37,308 bases of DNA from an uncultured Paracoccaceae bacterium (GTDB lineage: Bacteria > Pseudomonadota > Alphaproteobacteria > Rhodobacterales > Rhodobacteraceae). This document shows positions 24,211 to 32,488 of the stretch, one piece after another. The stretch covers positions 1 through 37,308 of the forward strand of contig CALFSV010000214.1 of the NCBI GenBank assembly GCA_937916485.1. The letters are read 5' to 3'. Below the pieces are notes generated by a model, which saw nothing but the letters and a program-made list of their open reading frames with translations, ran no database searches and had not been told where the DNA came from. The first letter of the stretch is position 1. Every line of letters begins with the position of its first letter. The translations under genes and the position numbers were made by a program.

Positions 24211-25725
24211 TCAGCTTTCCTTGGTCATGGTCAATCTGTAGCTCACCGCTTCGGCGACATGATTGCGTCGGACGTTTTCGCTTTCGTCCAGATCAGCGAT
24301 GGTGCGCGCCACGCGCAGGACCCTGTGATAGCCGCGTGCGGACAGGCCGAACCGCTCCGCCACCTTGGACAAAAGGGCCCGCCCCTCGGGATCTGGTGTT
24401 GCGACCTCTTCCAGCATCCGCCCTTCAACATCGGCATTCAGCCTCAGCCGTTCATGATCGGCGTAACGATGCGCTTGCCGCTGTCGTGCCGCACCGACCC
24501 GGTCGGCGACCTGCGCAGAGGACGCCCCGGTTTCAGGCAGGTCCAGGTCCGAAAAGGCCACCGGTGGGACTTCGACTCGTAGATCGATCCTGTCCATCAA
24601 AGGCACTGAAATCCGACCGAGGTAGTCCTCTCCACATTACGGCACCCGCGCGCAGGCCCGGGCAGGGTCGCTCAGGTATCCGCATTTGCAGGGGTTGGCT
24701 GCGGCGATCAGCAGGAATCTGCACGGATAGCGGATATGGGCATTGGCCCTGGCAACGACGACCTCTCCGGTCTCGATTGGCTGCCGCAGCGTTTCCAGCA
24801 CGGCCCTCGGAAACTCGGGAAACTCGTCCATGAACAGGACGCCATTGTGCGCAAGGCTGATCTCCCCCGGCTTCGCTCCCCGACCTCCCCCGACGATTGC
24901 GGCCATCGAGGCGGTGTGATGCGGTTCCCGAAAGGGCCGCATCCGGCTGATCCCGCCTTCCTCGATCAGGCCGGACAGCGAATGGATCATCGAGGTCTCA
25001 AGCGCCTCCGCCGGCGACAGTGGCGGCAGGATACCGGGCATCCGGGCGGCCAGCATGGATTTGCCCGACCCGGGAGAGCCGACCATCATCAGGTGGTGCC
25101 GCCCCGCCGCCGCGATCTCAAGCGCCCGTTTGGCCCGTTCCTGGCCTTTGACGTCCCTTAGGTCACGGACCGAGGGATCGCGCTGGACTTCACCAGGTTC
25201 GGACGGGCTAAGCGTTTGGGCCCCGGTGTAGTGGCGAATGACCTCGGACAGGCTGCGGGCTCCGATCACTTCGGCTGATCCGACCCAAGCCGCCTCAGCC
25301 CCGCAGGCGCTGGGGCAGAGCAACATCCGTTCATGTTGTGCAGCGGTCATTGCGGCAGGAAGGGCGCCGATCACCGGAACAAGGGTCCCGTCGAGCGATA
25401 GTTCTCCCAAGGCGACAGTCCGTGACGCGTCCTCATGCGGTATGATTTCGAGGGCGGCAAGCAGGGCGACAGCAATCGGCAGATCAAAGTGCGACCCTTC
25501 CTTGGGCAGGTCCGCTGGCGACAGGTTTACCGTGATCCGTTTGGACGGAAGGGCGATCGACATGGTCGTCAAAGCAGCGCGGACCCGTTCACGCGCCTCC
25601 GAGACGGCCTTGTCCGCCAGTCCGACGATTGCGAAGGACGGAATGCCCGGCGTGACCGCGCATTGAACCTCGACCAACCGGGCCTCGACCCCTTCGAAGG
25701 CTACCGTATATGATGTCGCGACCAC
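24211..25725 (-). pseudogene. comM: ComM/YifB (Mg-chelatase-like AAA+ helicase) interrupted by an in-frame TAA
   Basis: From the GTG at 25725 (family start [15 protein letters not shown]) the frame runs 505 codons, the normal length, with one TAA at codon 363 (24639-24637). Before the stop: an N-terminal Lon-like domain, Walker A GSPGSGKS (216-223), and Walker B LFMDEF (297-302). After it, in the same frame: CGEDYLGRIS, LMDRIDLRVEVPP and the C-terminal YifB helix bundle. The stop falls inside the cysteine cluster (Cys346, Cys348, Cys358, stop, Cys364), where Arg or Lys is expected. A nearby SVPLMDR in place of the usual SGPLMDR is a second unusual change. ComM helps integrate incoming DNA during transformation. 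No frameshift is involved. The cause could be recent mutation, read-through or a base error. Confidence 0.85.
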
Positions 25726-25767
25726 CCGGCCCACCCCTGCAAAGTTGGTTAACGCTAGAAGGGATTG

Positions 25768-25783
25768 GTTTACGGATGGTTAA
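25768..25783 (-). promoter_or_regulatory. CtrA-like box upstream of comM
   Basis: The minus strand reads TTAACCATCCGTAAAC, i.e. TTAA-N7-TAAA, one mismatch from the CtrA consensus TTAA-N7-TTAA(C). It is about 43 bp before the comM start, suitable for overlapping a -35. A further GTTAAC lies at 25748-25753. CtrA control of comM is known in Rhodobacter capsulatus, but here it is inferred. Confidence 0.4.
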
Positions 25784-25815
25784 GGCCTTGGACGTTTGAC
25801 GCTATCGCCTCAACC

Positions 25816-26682
25816 TCAAAGCAGTCTGAGAAAGGCTGGCCAGGCACCGGGGTCCGCCACCGTCTTGTCCCGGCAGAACGCATTGCAGAAGCCGAAGATC
25901 CGGCCATTCATCTCCATCAGATGCGTGACAGGTTTGCCCGAATAGGGGCAGGCCGCATTTTCCGGCTCACCCAATTCGATTGCCCGGGCGGGCAGGGGCA
26001 CTGGTCCTGGCCAGGCTCCGGTCTCCCATGGTCGGGTATAGATGGGTTGATCCGGAAGGTCGACCAGGCCCATGGCCCGCCAGCGTCTGAAGGAGGGGTG
26101 TCCCAGATGGGTGGCGACATAGGCCAGTCCGCTTTGGCTGACCGGTAGGTTGTAGCCCGCGATCCGCGCCGCGACGGGCGCGAAAAAGGCATCCGCCGCG
26201 CTGTAGTCGCCGCACAGCCAAGGTCCCTTGGACCCGGTAATGTCGCGCGCCCAGTCCCAGATCTGGCAAAGTCGTGCCAGATCATCGAGAACTGCCTGCG
26301 GCGGGGCACAGTCCAGATAGCTGACCCGTAGGTTCATCGGGCAATGGCTTCGGAGTGCGCCGAAACCGGAATGCATTTCTGCGGCCAGAACGCGGGCCGT
26401 TGCCCGTGCGGCCGGAGCGCTGGGCCAAAGACCTGCGTCGGGGTGGCGCGAGGCCAGTTCCTCGGCAATGGCCAGGCTTTCCGGAATCACCGTCCCTTCC
26501 GGGGTCCGCAACGTCGGGGCCGTCCGGGCGGGCACATAGTCCCGCAGCATGATGCCCAGTTCATCCGAGTAAAGCCGGGCCAGATGGGTCTTCACCGGAA
26601 TGCCAAAGGCATCAAACAATAACCAGCCGCGCAAGCTCCAGCTTGAATAGGCGCGATCACCGATGACAAGGTCGTAGGGCAT
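25816..26682 (-). CDS. Glutathione S-transferase with C-terminal YHS/TRASH-like cysteine module
   Basis: 288 aa. An N-terminal thioredoxin-like GST domain (YDLVIGDRAYSSWSLRGWLLF; glutathione-binding E68-S69 in PESLAI) is followed by a helical GST C-domain (WLCGDYSAADAFFAPV, the S/T-x-x-D capping box). Residues about 243-284 then form a separate module: C245-PYSGKPV, a GRIFGFC266-NAFC270 hairpin, and KTVADPGAWPAF. The C-x-x-SG-x-PV ... G-F-C-x3-C layout resembles YHS/TRASH metal-binding treble clefs. Detoxification is the generic GST role. The module may add metal binding or targeting. The start has GGAG upstream. Confidence 0.82.
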   Translation of the reverse strand: MPYDLVIGDRAYSSWSLRGWLLFDAFGIPVKTHLARLYSDELGIMLRDYVPARTAPTLRTPEGTVIPESLAIAEELASRHPDAGLWPSAPAARATARVLAAEMHSGFGALRSHCPMNLRVSYLDCAPPQAVLDDLARLCQIWDWARDITGSKGPWLCGDYSAADAFFAPVAARIAGYNLPVSQSGLAYVATHLGHPSFRRWRAMGLVDLPDQPIYTRPWETGAWPGPVPLPARAIELGEPENAACPYSGKPVTHLMEMNGRIFGFCNAFCRDKTVADPGAWPAFLRLL

Positions 26683-26760
26683 TGCAGGCTCCGGGTTCGG
26701 GTCAGGACAGATTGCCCCGTTGGCTCCGAATGGAAAAGCGACGATTTGTGCGGGAGCTCA

Positions 26761-27333
26761 TCAGGGACGATGATTAATGACCTCGGCACTCCAGCCGTCT
26801 GGTCCGGTGTGCAGACAGGTCACGGACAGATTGTCGATCCGGTGGGCAAAGACCTCAAGCGCTGTCACCCCAAGCGCCCTTTGCACCTGCGTCAGGATGG
26901 CACCGAAATGACAAACTACGATCAGGTCAGACGCCGCCGTGCTCAGGTGGTCATCGACCCCTTGTCCAACCCGCGATGCAAGGCCGTCCCAACTTTCACC
27001 ACCGGGTGGGGCGACGGTTCCCGGTTGGTCCCAAAAGGCCCGGATCAGCTCGGGGTCCTCGGCCTCGACCTCGGCATGACCACGCATTTCCCAATCGCCA
27101 AAATGGATCTCGCGCAGGCGGTTGTCATGGGGGAGGCGGTCGCGGCCATCGGCGATGGCGTCTGCCGTCGCAATCGCTCGACTGAGGTCGGACGACACGA
27201 CGGGCGCGTCTGGCAGGTACAGCGACAGTCGGTTCAAGGCGGCATGATCCGAAAGATCGGCGGGCAGATCGGTCCAGCCGACAATGCCTTTTGCGTGGGT
27301 GGGGCCATGCCGAACAAGCCAAAGACGGGTCAT
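26761..27333 (-). CDS. Histidine phosphatase family protein, probable alpha-ribazole phosphatase (CobC-like)
   Basis: 190 aa from the ATG at 27333. The N terminus TRLWLVRHGPTHAKG holds the RHG phosphohistidine motif. Further catalytic-pocket residues are in SSDLSRAIATADAI, the Glu in REIHFGDWE, and the second His in IVVCHFGAIL. Its start overlaps the cobU stop by 4 nt (ATGA at 27330-27333). That coupling, and the PTHAKG variant of the motif, suggest dephosphorylation of alpha-ribazole phosphate in late cobalamin assembly. A general phosphoglycerate-mutase-like phosphatase remains possible. Confidence 0.82.
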   Translation of the reverse strand: MTRLWLVRHGPTHAKGIVGWTDLPADLSDHAALNRLSLYLPDAPVVSSDLSRAIATADAIADGRDRLPHDNRLREIHFGDWEMRGHAEVEAEDPELIRAFWDQPGTVAPPGGESWDGLASRVGQGVDDHLSTAASDLIVVCHFGAILTQVQRALGVTALEVFAHRIDNLSVTCLHTGPDGWSAEVINHRP

Positions 27334-27854
27334 GGCAGCTGGCCTTTGAGCACCAGGGGAAGGCCCGCCATAACGGCGATGACCGTATCTGCCTGGCCGG
27401 CGAGGCGCTGGTTCAGCTTGCCCTGTGCATTGCGGAATGTCCGGGCGAGGGCGTTTTCTGGCACAATCCCCGCGCCGACTTCGTTGGACACGATAATGAC
27501 CGGGGCAGGGCAACGGGCCACCGCCTCCAGAAGGTCGGCCTCTGCTGCAGCGGCGTCTGCCTCGCCCAGGATGAGGTTGGTCAGCCATAATGTCGCGCAG
27601 TCGATCAGGACCGCTTCGCCGCCACTGACGGTGGACAGGGCGCTTGCCAGATCGACCGGTTCTTCGACCGTGCGCCATCCTGTTCCGCGGTCGTCCTTGT
27701 GACGGTCGATCTTGGCCTGCATCTCGCTGTCAAAGGCCTGGGCGGTGGCGATGTAGACAGGCTTCAGCCCGCTGGAAAGGACGAGCCTTTCCGCGAAAGC
27801 CGTCTTGCCCGAGGCTGCGCCGCCGAGAACGAATGTGAAACCCTGCAATGGCAT
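27330..27854 (-). CDS. cobU: Adenosylcobinamide kinase / adenosylcobinamide-phosphate guanylyltransferase
   Basis: 174 aa. Walker A GGAASGKT (11-18), IATAQAFDSEMQAKIDRHK with the guanylylated His52, GTGWRTVEEP, LIDCATLWLTNL (Walker B region) and VSNEVGAGIVPENALARTFR all match CobU/CobP. It phosphorylates adenosylcobinamide and forms AdoCbi-GDP in nucleotide-loop assembly of vitamin B12. The ribosome-binding site is weak (AGAAAGATG). It is divergent from rpoH across a 98-bp region. Other cobalamin genes are not in the window. Confidence 0.94.
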   Translation of the reverse strand: MPLQGFTFVLGGAASGKTAFAERLVLSSGLKPVYIATAQAFDSEMQAKIDRHKDDRGTGWRTVEEPVDLASALSTVSGGEAVLIDCATLWLTNLILGEADAAAAEADLLEAVARCPAPVIIVSNEVGAGIVPENALARTFRNAQGKLNQRLAGQADTVIAVMAGLPLVLKGQLP

Positions 27855-27869
27855 TAAGTCATCTTTCTT

Positions 27870-27899
27870 TGATCCGACCCGATTAAGCGAACGTAAATA
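27870..27899 (+). promoter_or_regulatory. ECF-like (RpoE-type) promoter candidate for rpoH
   Basis: TGATCC (27870-27875), 18 bp, TAAATA (27894-27899). TGATCC is the -35 form used by the RpoE/ChrR-type sigma factor of Rhodobacter, and rpoHII is a known target of that factor. The -10 is a looser match. The expected transcription start is near 27906, leaving a leader of about 47 nt. The same stretch also contains TTAA-N7-TAAA (27883-27897), a one-mismatch CtrA-like pattern. Confidence 0.45.
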
Positions 27900-27901
27900 A
27901 C

Positions 27902-27932
27902 CGTGACAAGCACGTAGAGCGTGACCAACACG
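27902..27932 (+). repeat. Twin CGTG-N5-CACG dyads in the rpoH leader
   Basis: CGTGACAAGCACG (27902-27914) and CGTGACCAACACG (27920-27932) are imperfect direct repeats with an 18-bp period. Each is itself a CGTG/CACG dyad. They lie between the promoter candidate and the rpoH start and could be operators or small mRNA hairpins. Confidence 0.4.
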
Positions 27933-27952
27933 ATAACAGGGGGTACTTTCTT

Positions 27953-28831
27953 ATGGCGCTAGACGGATATTCCGACCAAACCATGTCTCGCAAAGCGATG
28001 AAGGCAGAGCTCCTCGATGCCGAGACAGAGCTGAGACTGGCCTATGCCTGGCGGGACGAGCGTGATGAGCAGGCGTTGCACCGCCTTATCACGGCCTACA
28101 TGCGGCTTGCCATTTCGATGGCCTCCAAGTTCCGCCGCTATGGCGCGCCGATGAACGATTTGATCCAAGAAGCGTCGCTGGGCCTGATGAAGGCGGCTGA
28201 CAAATTTGACCCCGACCGGGGTGTCCGCTTTTCGACCTATGCGGTCTGGTGGATCAAGGCGTCGATCCAGGATTATGTGATGCGTAACTGGTCGATGGTC
28301 CGGACCGGGTCTACCTCGTCGCAAAAGTCGCTTTTCTTCAACATGCGCCGCGTTCAGGCCCGGTTGGAGCGGGAAGCGGCCGCCGAAGGCAAGACGCTGG
28401 AAGGTCACGAATTGCGCCGCATGATCGCCGAGGAAGTTGGCGTGCCGTTGCATGACGTCGAGATGATGGAAGGCCGCCTGTCGGGATCGGACTACTCGCT
28501 CAACGCCACCCAATCGGCCGAAGATGAGGGGCGTGAGTGGATCGAGGCGCTGGAAGACGATTCCATGCAGGCCGACGAACGTGTCGAAAACTCGCATGAC
28601 ACCGAAACCCTGCGTCACTGGCTTCTGAGCGCGCTGTCCAACTTGAACGAGCGTGAGCGGTTCATCGTGCGTGAACGCAAGTTGCGCGAAGAGCCCCGCA
28701 CTCTGGAAAGCCTCGGTGATGAGCTGGGTCTCTCCAAAGAGCGGGTTCGCCAGCTTGAGGCCGCGGCCTTTGGAAAGATGCGCAAAAGCCTTGAGAACCA
28801 AAGCCGGGAAGTGTTGAACTTCCTCGCATGA
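27953..28831 (+). CDS. rpoH: RNA polymerase sigma-32-type factor, RpoHII class
   Basis: 292 aa from an ATG with AGGGGG nine bases upstream. Sigma-70 region 2 (ALHRLITAYMRLAISMASKF, DLIQEASLGLMKAADKFDP, STYAVWWIKASIQDYVMRNW) is followed by the RpoH box QKSLFFNMR (124-132) and region 4 helix-turn-helix RTLESLGDELGLSKERVRQLE (249-269). The start ALDGYSDQTMSRKAMKAELLD and the SMVRTGSTSSQKS segment fit the second RpoH of Rhodobacteraceae (RpoHII), linked to singlet-oxygen and oxidative stress, better than RpoHI. The stop overlaps the next gene's start (ATGA). Confidence 0.93.
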   Translation: MALDGYSDQTMSRKAMKAELLDAETELRLAYAWRDERDEQALHRLITAYMRLAISMASKFRRYGAPMNDLIQEASLGLMKAADKFDPDRGVRFSTYAVWWIKASIQDYVMRNWSMVRTGSTSSQKSLFFNMRRVQARLEREAAAEGKTLEGHELRRMIAEEVGVPLHDVEMMEGRLSGSDYSLNATQSAEDEGREWIEALEDDSMQADERVENSHDTETLRHWLLSALSNLNERERFIVRERKLREEPRTLESLGDELGLSKERVRQLEAAAFGKMRKSLENQSREVLNFLA

Positions 28832-29613
28832 AACCTGCATTGATCGCTGCCGCGGTCTGGGCCGCGTCGGCGCTCTCGTCTGGGGCGCAAACGCTGCCAG
28901 ACGCTAAAATCTATGTGTTGGGCGAGGTTCACGACAACACCGCCCACCATGATGTTCAGGCCGACCTTACCGCCCAAATTGCACCGGTGGCGCTGGTGTT
29001 CGAAATGCTGACCCCGGCGCAGGCCGAGGCTGGACAGGACGTAGCGCGGGGTGACGAAACCGCACTGGCGACAGCCTTGGCTTGGGCGGATAGCGGTTGG
29101 CCTGACTTTGCGCTTTATGCACCGATCTTCGCAGCAGCCCCGGAGGCCATTCTTTTCGGGGCGGCACTTGAACGACCGATCCTCATGGACGCTATGTCAC
29201 AAGGGGCCTCCGCGACATTCGGAGTGGAGGCTGACAAATACGGTCTTGCCCCCCTGTCACCCGAAGATCAGGCCGCCCGCGAAGAAGAACAGGCCGTCGC
29301 GCATTGCAATGCCCTGCCCGCCGATATGTTGCCCGGTATGGTCGAAGTTCAGCGCCTGCGCGACGCCGCCTTTGCCCGCACCGCGATCGAGGCGTTTGAG
29401 GCGACGGGCGGTCCGGTCGTCGTGATCACCGGAACCGGACATGCCCGCGCCGACTATGGCGTGCCGGCCTATATCCGGGCGGCCCGGCCCGACATCACGG
29501 TCTTTACTCTGGGACAGGTCGAGGGCGACGAGGCCTACCCCGACACGCTTTTCGATATGGTGATCCGGACCGACCCCACCCCGCGCGAGGATCCCTGCGC
29601 GGTCTTTCAGTAG
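28828..29613 (+). CDS. ChaN-family haem-binding-like lipoprotein-type/exported protein
   Basis: 261 aa with an N-terminal signal peptide (KPALIAAAVWAASALSSGAQT). The conserved parts are KIYVLGEVHDNTAHH (about 26-40) and VVVITGTGHARADYGVPAYI (about 192-211), which are the two ends of the ChaN/Tiki-type (PF04187-like) fold whose members bind haem. No lipobox Cys is visible. Its ATG overlaps the rpoH stop by 4 nt, so it is made in step with the sigma factor. The reason for that coupling is unknown. Cys at positions near 156 and 258 could pair. Confidence 0.75.
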   Translation: MKPALIAAAVWAASALSSGAQTLPDAKIYVLGEVHDNTAHHDVQADLTAQIAPVALVFEMLTPAQAEAGQDVARGDETALATALAWADSGWPDFALYAPIFAAAPEAILFGAALERPILMDAMSQGASATFGVEADKYGLAPLSPEDQAAREEEQAVAHCNALPADMLPGMVEVQRLRDAAFARTAIEAFEATGGPVVVITGTGHARADYGVPAYIRAARPDITVFTLGQVEGDEAYPDTLFDMVIRTDPTPREDPCAVFQ

Positions 29614-29647
29614 CCGGGCTGCTTCTATCCCACCCCGCAGCCCCTGA

Positions 29648-29676
29648 TTGCCCTTGCCGCGCAATGTGCCTAGGGT
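29648..29676 (+). promoter_or_regulatory. Candidate promoter of coaBC-dut-thiF
   Basis: TTGCCC (29648-29653), 17 bp, TAGGGT (29671-29676), 27 bp before the coaBC ATG. It has ideal spacing and typical alphaproteobacterial housekeeping hexamers. Confidence 0.45.
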
Positions 29677-29703
29677 CGCCATTGTTCTGACCAGAGGGCC
29701 GAG

Positions 29704-30909
29704 ATGCTGACTGACAAGCACATTCTGCTGATCGTGAGCGGCGGGATCGCCGCCTTCAAGGCGCTCGACCTCGTGCGCCGCTTGAAAGAGCGGGGGGCAA
29801 GGGTCACGCCTGTGCTGACAAAGGGTGGTGCTCAATTCGTCACCCCCCTAAGCCTGTCTGCCCTGAGTGGGGCCAAGGTCTATCAGGACCTCTTTGATCT
29901 GACCGACGAGGCCGAGATGGGCCATATCGAACTTAGCCGCGCGGCGGATCTGATCGTCGTGGCCCCGGCTACCGCCGACCTGATGGCAAAGATGGCGGGC
30001 GGGCAGGCGGATGATCTGGCCTCGACCCTGCTTCTGGCCACGGACACGCCTGTGCTGATTGCGCCGGCGATGAATGTCCGCATGTGGGACCATCCTGCAA
30101 CCCAACGCAATCTGGCCACGCTGAAAGGCGATGGCATTTTGACCGTCGGCCCCAATCAAGGCGACATGGCCTGTGGTGAATATGGCTACGGACGGATGGC
30201 GGAACCGCTTGAGATTGTGGATGCGATATCGGCCGCTCTTGCCGATGGGCCGTTGAAGGGGCGCCACGTGCTTGTCACGTCGGGTCCCACCCACGAACCC
30301 ATTGATCCGGTGCGCTACATCGCCAACCGGTCCTCTGGTGCGCAGGGTTCTGCCATTGCCAAGGCGCTTGTCGCCTTGGGGGCCAGGGTTACCTTCGTGT
30401 CCGGCCCCGCCTCTGTCCCGCCGCCTGCGGGCGTTGACTTGCGCCCGGTCGAAACCGCCCAAGAGATGCTGGACGCCGTCATGGCGGCCTTGCCCGCGGA
30501 CGCCGCCGTCTTTGCCGCCGCCGTGGCCGATTGGCGGGTCGCGTCCGCGTCGGATCGCAAGATCAAGAAAGAGGCCGGTGCCCTGCCGCAACTGACCTTT
30601 GCCGAAAACCCTGACATTCTGGCTCATGTCGCGGGCCTCGGGCAGGGGCGACCGGCGCTTGTGGTTGGGTTTGCCGCGGAAACCAATGACGTCGTCGCAC
30701 ATGCCACCGCCAAAAGGGCGCGCAAGGGGTGTGACTGGATCGTGGCCAACGATGTGTCGCCCGAAACGGGGATCATGGGCGGGTCCGAGAATGCCGTGAC
30801 GATCATCTCAGCCGAAGGGGCAGAGGAGTGGCCCCGCATGGGCAAGGACGCCGTCGCAACACGGCTCGCCGCCCGGATCGCCGCCCAGATTGCCGGAATG
30901 CCGACATGA
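29704..30909 (+). CDS. coaBC: Bifunctional phosphopantothenoylcysteine decarboxylase / phosphopantothenate-cysteine ligase
   Basis: 401 aa. The CoaC half has SGGIAAFK (12-19, FMN), active-site His74 in [20 protein letters not shown] (121-128) and the substrate-flap Cys157 in [13 protein letters not shown]. The CoaB half begins near 188 ([15 protein letters not shown]) with dimerisation/CTP residues ANRSSG (207-212) and the KIKK lysine near 287. Together they convert 4'-phosphopantothenate to 4'-phosphopantetheine on the way to coenzyme A. The start has GAGGG upstream. The stop overlaps the dut start by 4 nt. Confidence 0.95.
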   Translation: MLTDKHILLIVSGGIAAFKALDLVRRLKERGARVTPVLTKGGAQFVTPLSLSALSGAKVYQDLFDLTDEAEMGHIELSRAADLIVVAPATADLMAKMAGGQADDLASTLLLATDTPVLIAPAMNVRMWDHPATQRNLATLKGDGILTVGPNQGDMACGEYGYGRMAEPLEIVDAISAALADGPLKGRHVLVTSGPTHEPIDPVRYIANRSSGAQGSAIAKALVALGARVTFVSGPASVPPPAGVDLRPVETAQEMLDAVMAALPADAAVFAAAVADWRVASASDRKIKKEAGALPQLTFAENPDILAHVAGLGQGRPALVVGFAAETNDVVAHATAKRARKGCDWIVANDVSPETGIMGGSENAVTIISAEGAEEWPRMGKDAVATRLAARIAAQIAGMPT

Positions 30910-31379
30910 CCGGCACGCCTGTTGTTCTGATCCAGTGGCTCGACGATGCGGATCAAAGCCTGCCTTTGCCCTCTTACCAGACCGCCGGGGCGGCGGGGGC
31001 CGACATCTGCGCCAATTTCCCCCCCGATCAGCGGAACGGGGTCGAGATCCCTCCCGGTGCGCGAGCCCTTGTGCCGACGGGTATCGCCGTCGCCATCCCG
31101 CAAGGGTATGAGATGCAGCTCCGTCCCCGTTCCGGTCTGGCTTTGAAGCATGGGATCACCCTGCCCAACAGCCCCGGCACGATCGACAGCGACTATCGGG
31201 GGCCGCTGGGGGTTATCGTGATGAACGCCGGCGCTGCCCCCTTTCATATTTTTCACGGAGACCGGATCGCACAGGCTGTGATCGCACCGGTTGTGCAGGC
31301 TCGTTTTGTCGTGGCCGGGGAACTGGACAAGACCGATCGGGGCGGCGGCGGTTTTGGCTCGACCGGAGTGGGCGCGTGA
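30906..31379 (+). CDS. dut: dUTP diphosphatase
   Basis: 157 aa from the ATG at 30906, overlapping the coaBC stop (ATGA). All five motifs of trimeric dUTPases are visible: AGADI (30-34), RPRSGL (73-78), [12 protein letters not shown] (88-99, catalytic Asp and base-binding Tyr), RIAQAVI (near 120) and the flexible C-terminal [10 protein letters not shown]. It hydrolyses dUTP to dUMP, keeping uracil out of DNA and feeding dTMP synthesis. coaBC-dut linkage is common in proteobacteria. The stop overlaps the following GTG start. Confidence 0.96.
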   Translation: MTGTPVVLIQWLDDADQSLPLPSYQTAGAAGADICANFPPDQRNGVEIPPGARALVPTGIAVAIPQGYEMQLRPRSGLALKHGITLPNSPGTIDSDYRGPLGVIVMNAGAAPFHIFHGDRIAQAVIAPVVQARFVVAGELDKTDRGGGGFGSTGVGA

Positions 31380-32425
31380 TCCTTGTCGGTGTGATGGTGG
31401 CTGTCCTTTGGGGGATTGGTGCCGCAATGGGTGCGCCACGGCGGGCCCGGTGGACGATGATCGGCATCCTGATGGCCGGGGTCCTCCTGATCCAATTTAC
31501 TCTGCCTGATGGCCATCCCTTGAGGGCCGCTACGGGTGCAGAGCCTGCGTTCTGGCTGCTCATTCTCGCCTTTGGCGGTGTGGTCTGGCTGTATCGGCAG
31601 GGGCTTGGCTGGATGCGGTCAAAGTCACAACCGGTGGCGGAGCCCGCGCCTGCACCCAACGCGGCCTTCAGCGAGGCAGAGCTGAACCGCTATGCCCGCC
31701 AGATCGTCCTGCGCGAAATCGGCGGGCCGGGGCAAAAGGCCCTGCGCAACGCGAAGGTACTGGTGATCGGGGCAGGGGGGCTTGGCTCGCCAGCGCTCCA
31801 ATACCTTGCGGCTTGTGGGGTTGGAACGATCGGTGTGATTGACGACGATCTGGTCGAGGGGGCGAACCTTGCCCGTCAGGTGATCCACGCGGACGCGATG
31901 ATCGGCCAGCCCAAGGTGTTTTCGGCCGCCGCTGCCATGACGGCCCAGAACCCGTTTGTCACCGTCAAACCCTATCACAGGCGGCTGACAGAGGATGTCG
32001 CAGGGGACCTTGTGGCCGACTATGACATTGTTCTCGACGGAACCGACAATTTTGACAGCCGCTACCTTATAAACCGGACCTGCGTGGCCCTGGGCAAACC
32101 GCTGGTGGCCGCGGCGCTGACGCAGTGGGAGGGTCAGATCTCTGTCTATGACCCGGCACAGGGTGCCCCCTGCTATGCCTGCGTCTTTCCCCAGTCACCT
32201 GACCCCTCGCTGGTCCCCTCCTGCGCCGAGGCCGGGGTCCTTGGGCCTTTGCCGGGGGTAGTCGGGGCAATGATGGCGGTTGAAACGGTCAAGCTTTTGA
32301 CCGGCGCGGGCGACAGTCTGAGGCGGCGGCTGATGATCTACGATGCGCTTTATGCTGAAAACAGGGTCATCAAGATATCCAGACAGCCGGACTGTGCTGT
32401 CTGCGGTACCGGTTCCGGCGTCTAG
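31376..32425 (+). CDS. Membrane-anchored ThiF/MoeB/HesA-type adenylyltransferase
   Basis: 349 aa from a GTG at 31376 (GTGA overlap with dut; CGGAGTGGG upstream). The first 80 residues contain about three hydrophobic helices (2-18, 26-42, 57-74) ending in a basic stretch ([10 protein letters not shown]) and a Pro/Ala linker. Residues 100-349 are an E1-like domain: GAGGLG (132-137), NLARQ (164-168) and Lys180, DGTDNF (221-226), zinc Cys266/Cys269 and Cys340/Cys343, and Cys283 in [10 protein letters not shown]. It should adenylate the C-terminal Gly of a ubiquitin-like sulfur carrier (ThiS or MoaD) at the membrane. The partner is not in the window. Confidence 0.88.
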   Translation: MILVGVMVAVLWGIGAAMGAPRRARWTMIGILMAGVLLIQFTLPDGHPLRAATGAEPAFWLLILAFGGVVWLYRQGLGWMRSKSQPVAEPAPAPNAAFSEAELNRYARQIVLREIGGPGQKALRNAKVLVIGAGGLGSPALQYLAACGVGTIGVIDDDLVEGANLARQVIHADAMIGQPKVFSAAAAMTAQNPFVTVKPYHRRLTEDVAGDLVADYDIVLDGTDNFDSRYLINRTCVALGKPLVAAALTQWEGQISVYDPAQGAPCYACVFPQSPDPSLVPSCAEAGVLGPLPGVVGAMMAVETVKLLTGAGDSLRRRLMIYDALYAENRVIKISRQPDCAVCGTGSGV

Positions 32426-32428
32426 TCC

Positions 32429-32456
32429 TTGCCAATGGCCAAGGGCACGCCATACT
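32429..32456 (+). promoter_or_regulatory. Candidate promoter of the amino-acid binding protein gene
   Basis: TTGCCA (32429-32434), 16 bp, CATACT (32451-32456), starting four bases after the thiF-like stop and 32 bp before the ATG. It suggests that this transporter is transcribed separately from the coaBC run. Confidence 0.4.
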
Positions 32457-32488
32457 CGCTGCAAACAACCTATGGGGAGACTTTTGCA

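Noticed and set aside
24637..24639. Selenocysteine or other programmed recoding at the comM stop
   Set aside because: The codon is TAA, not TGA or TAG, and the expected residue is Arg or Lys. No recoding structure is apparent downstream.
24211..25725. A frameshift as the cause of the split comM gene
   Set aside because: The two halves are in the same frame with exactly one TAA between them; no insertion or deletion is needed.
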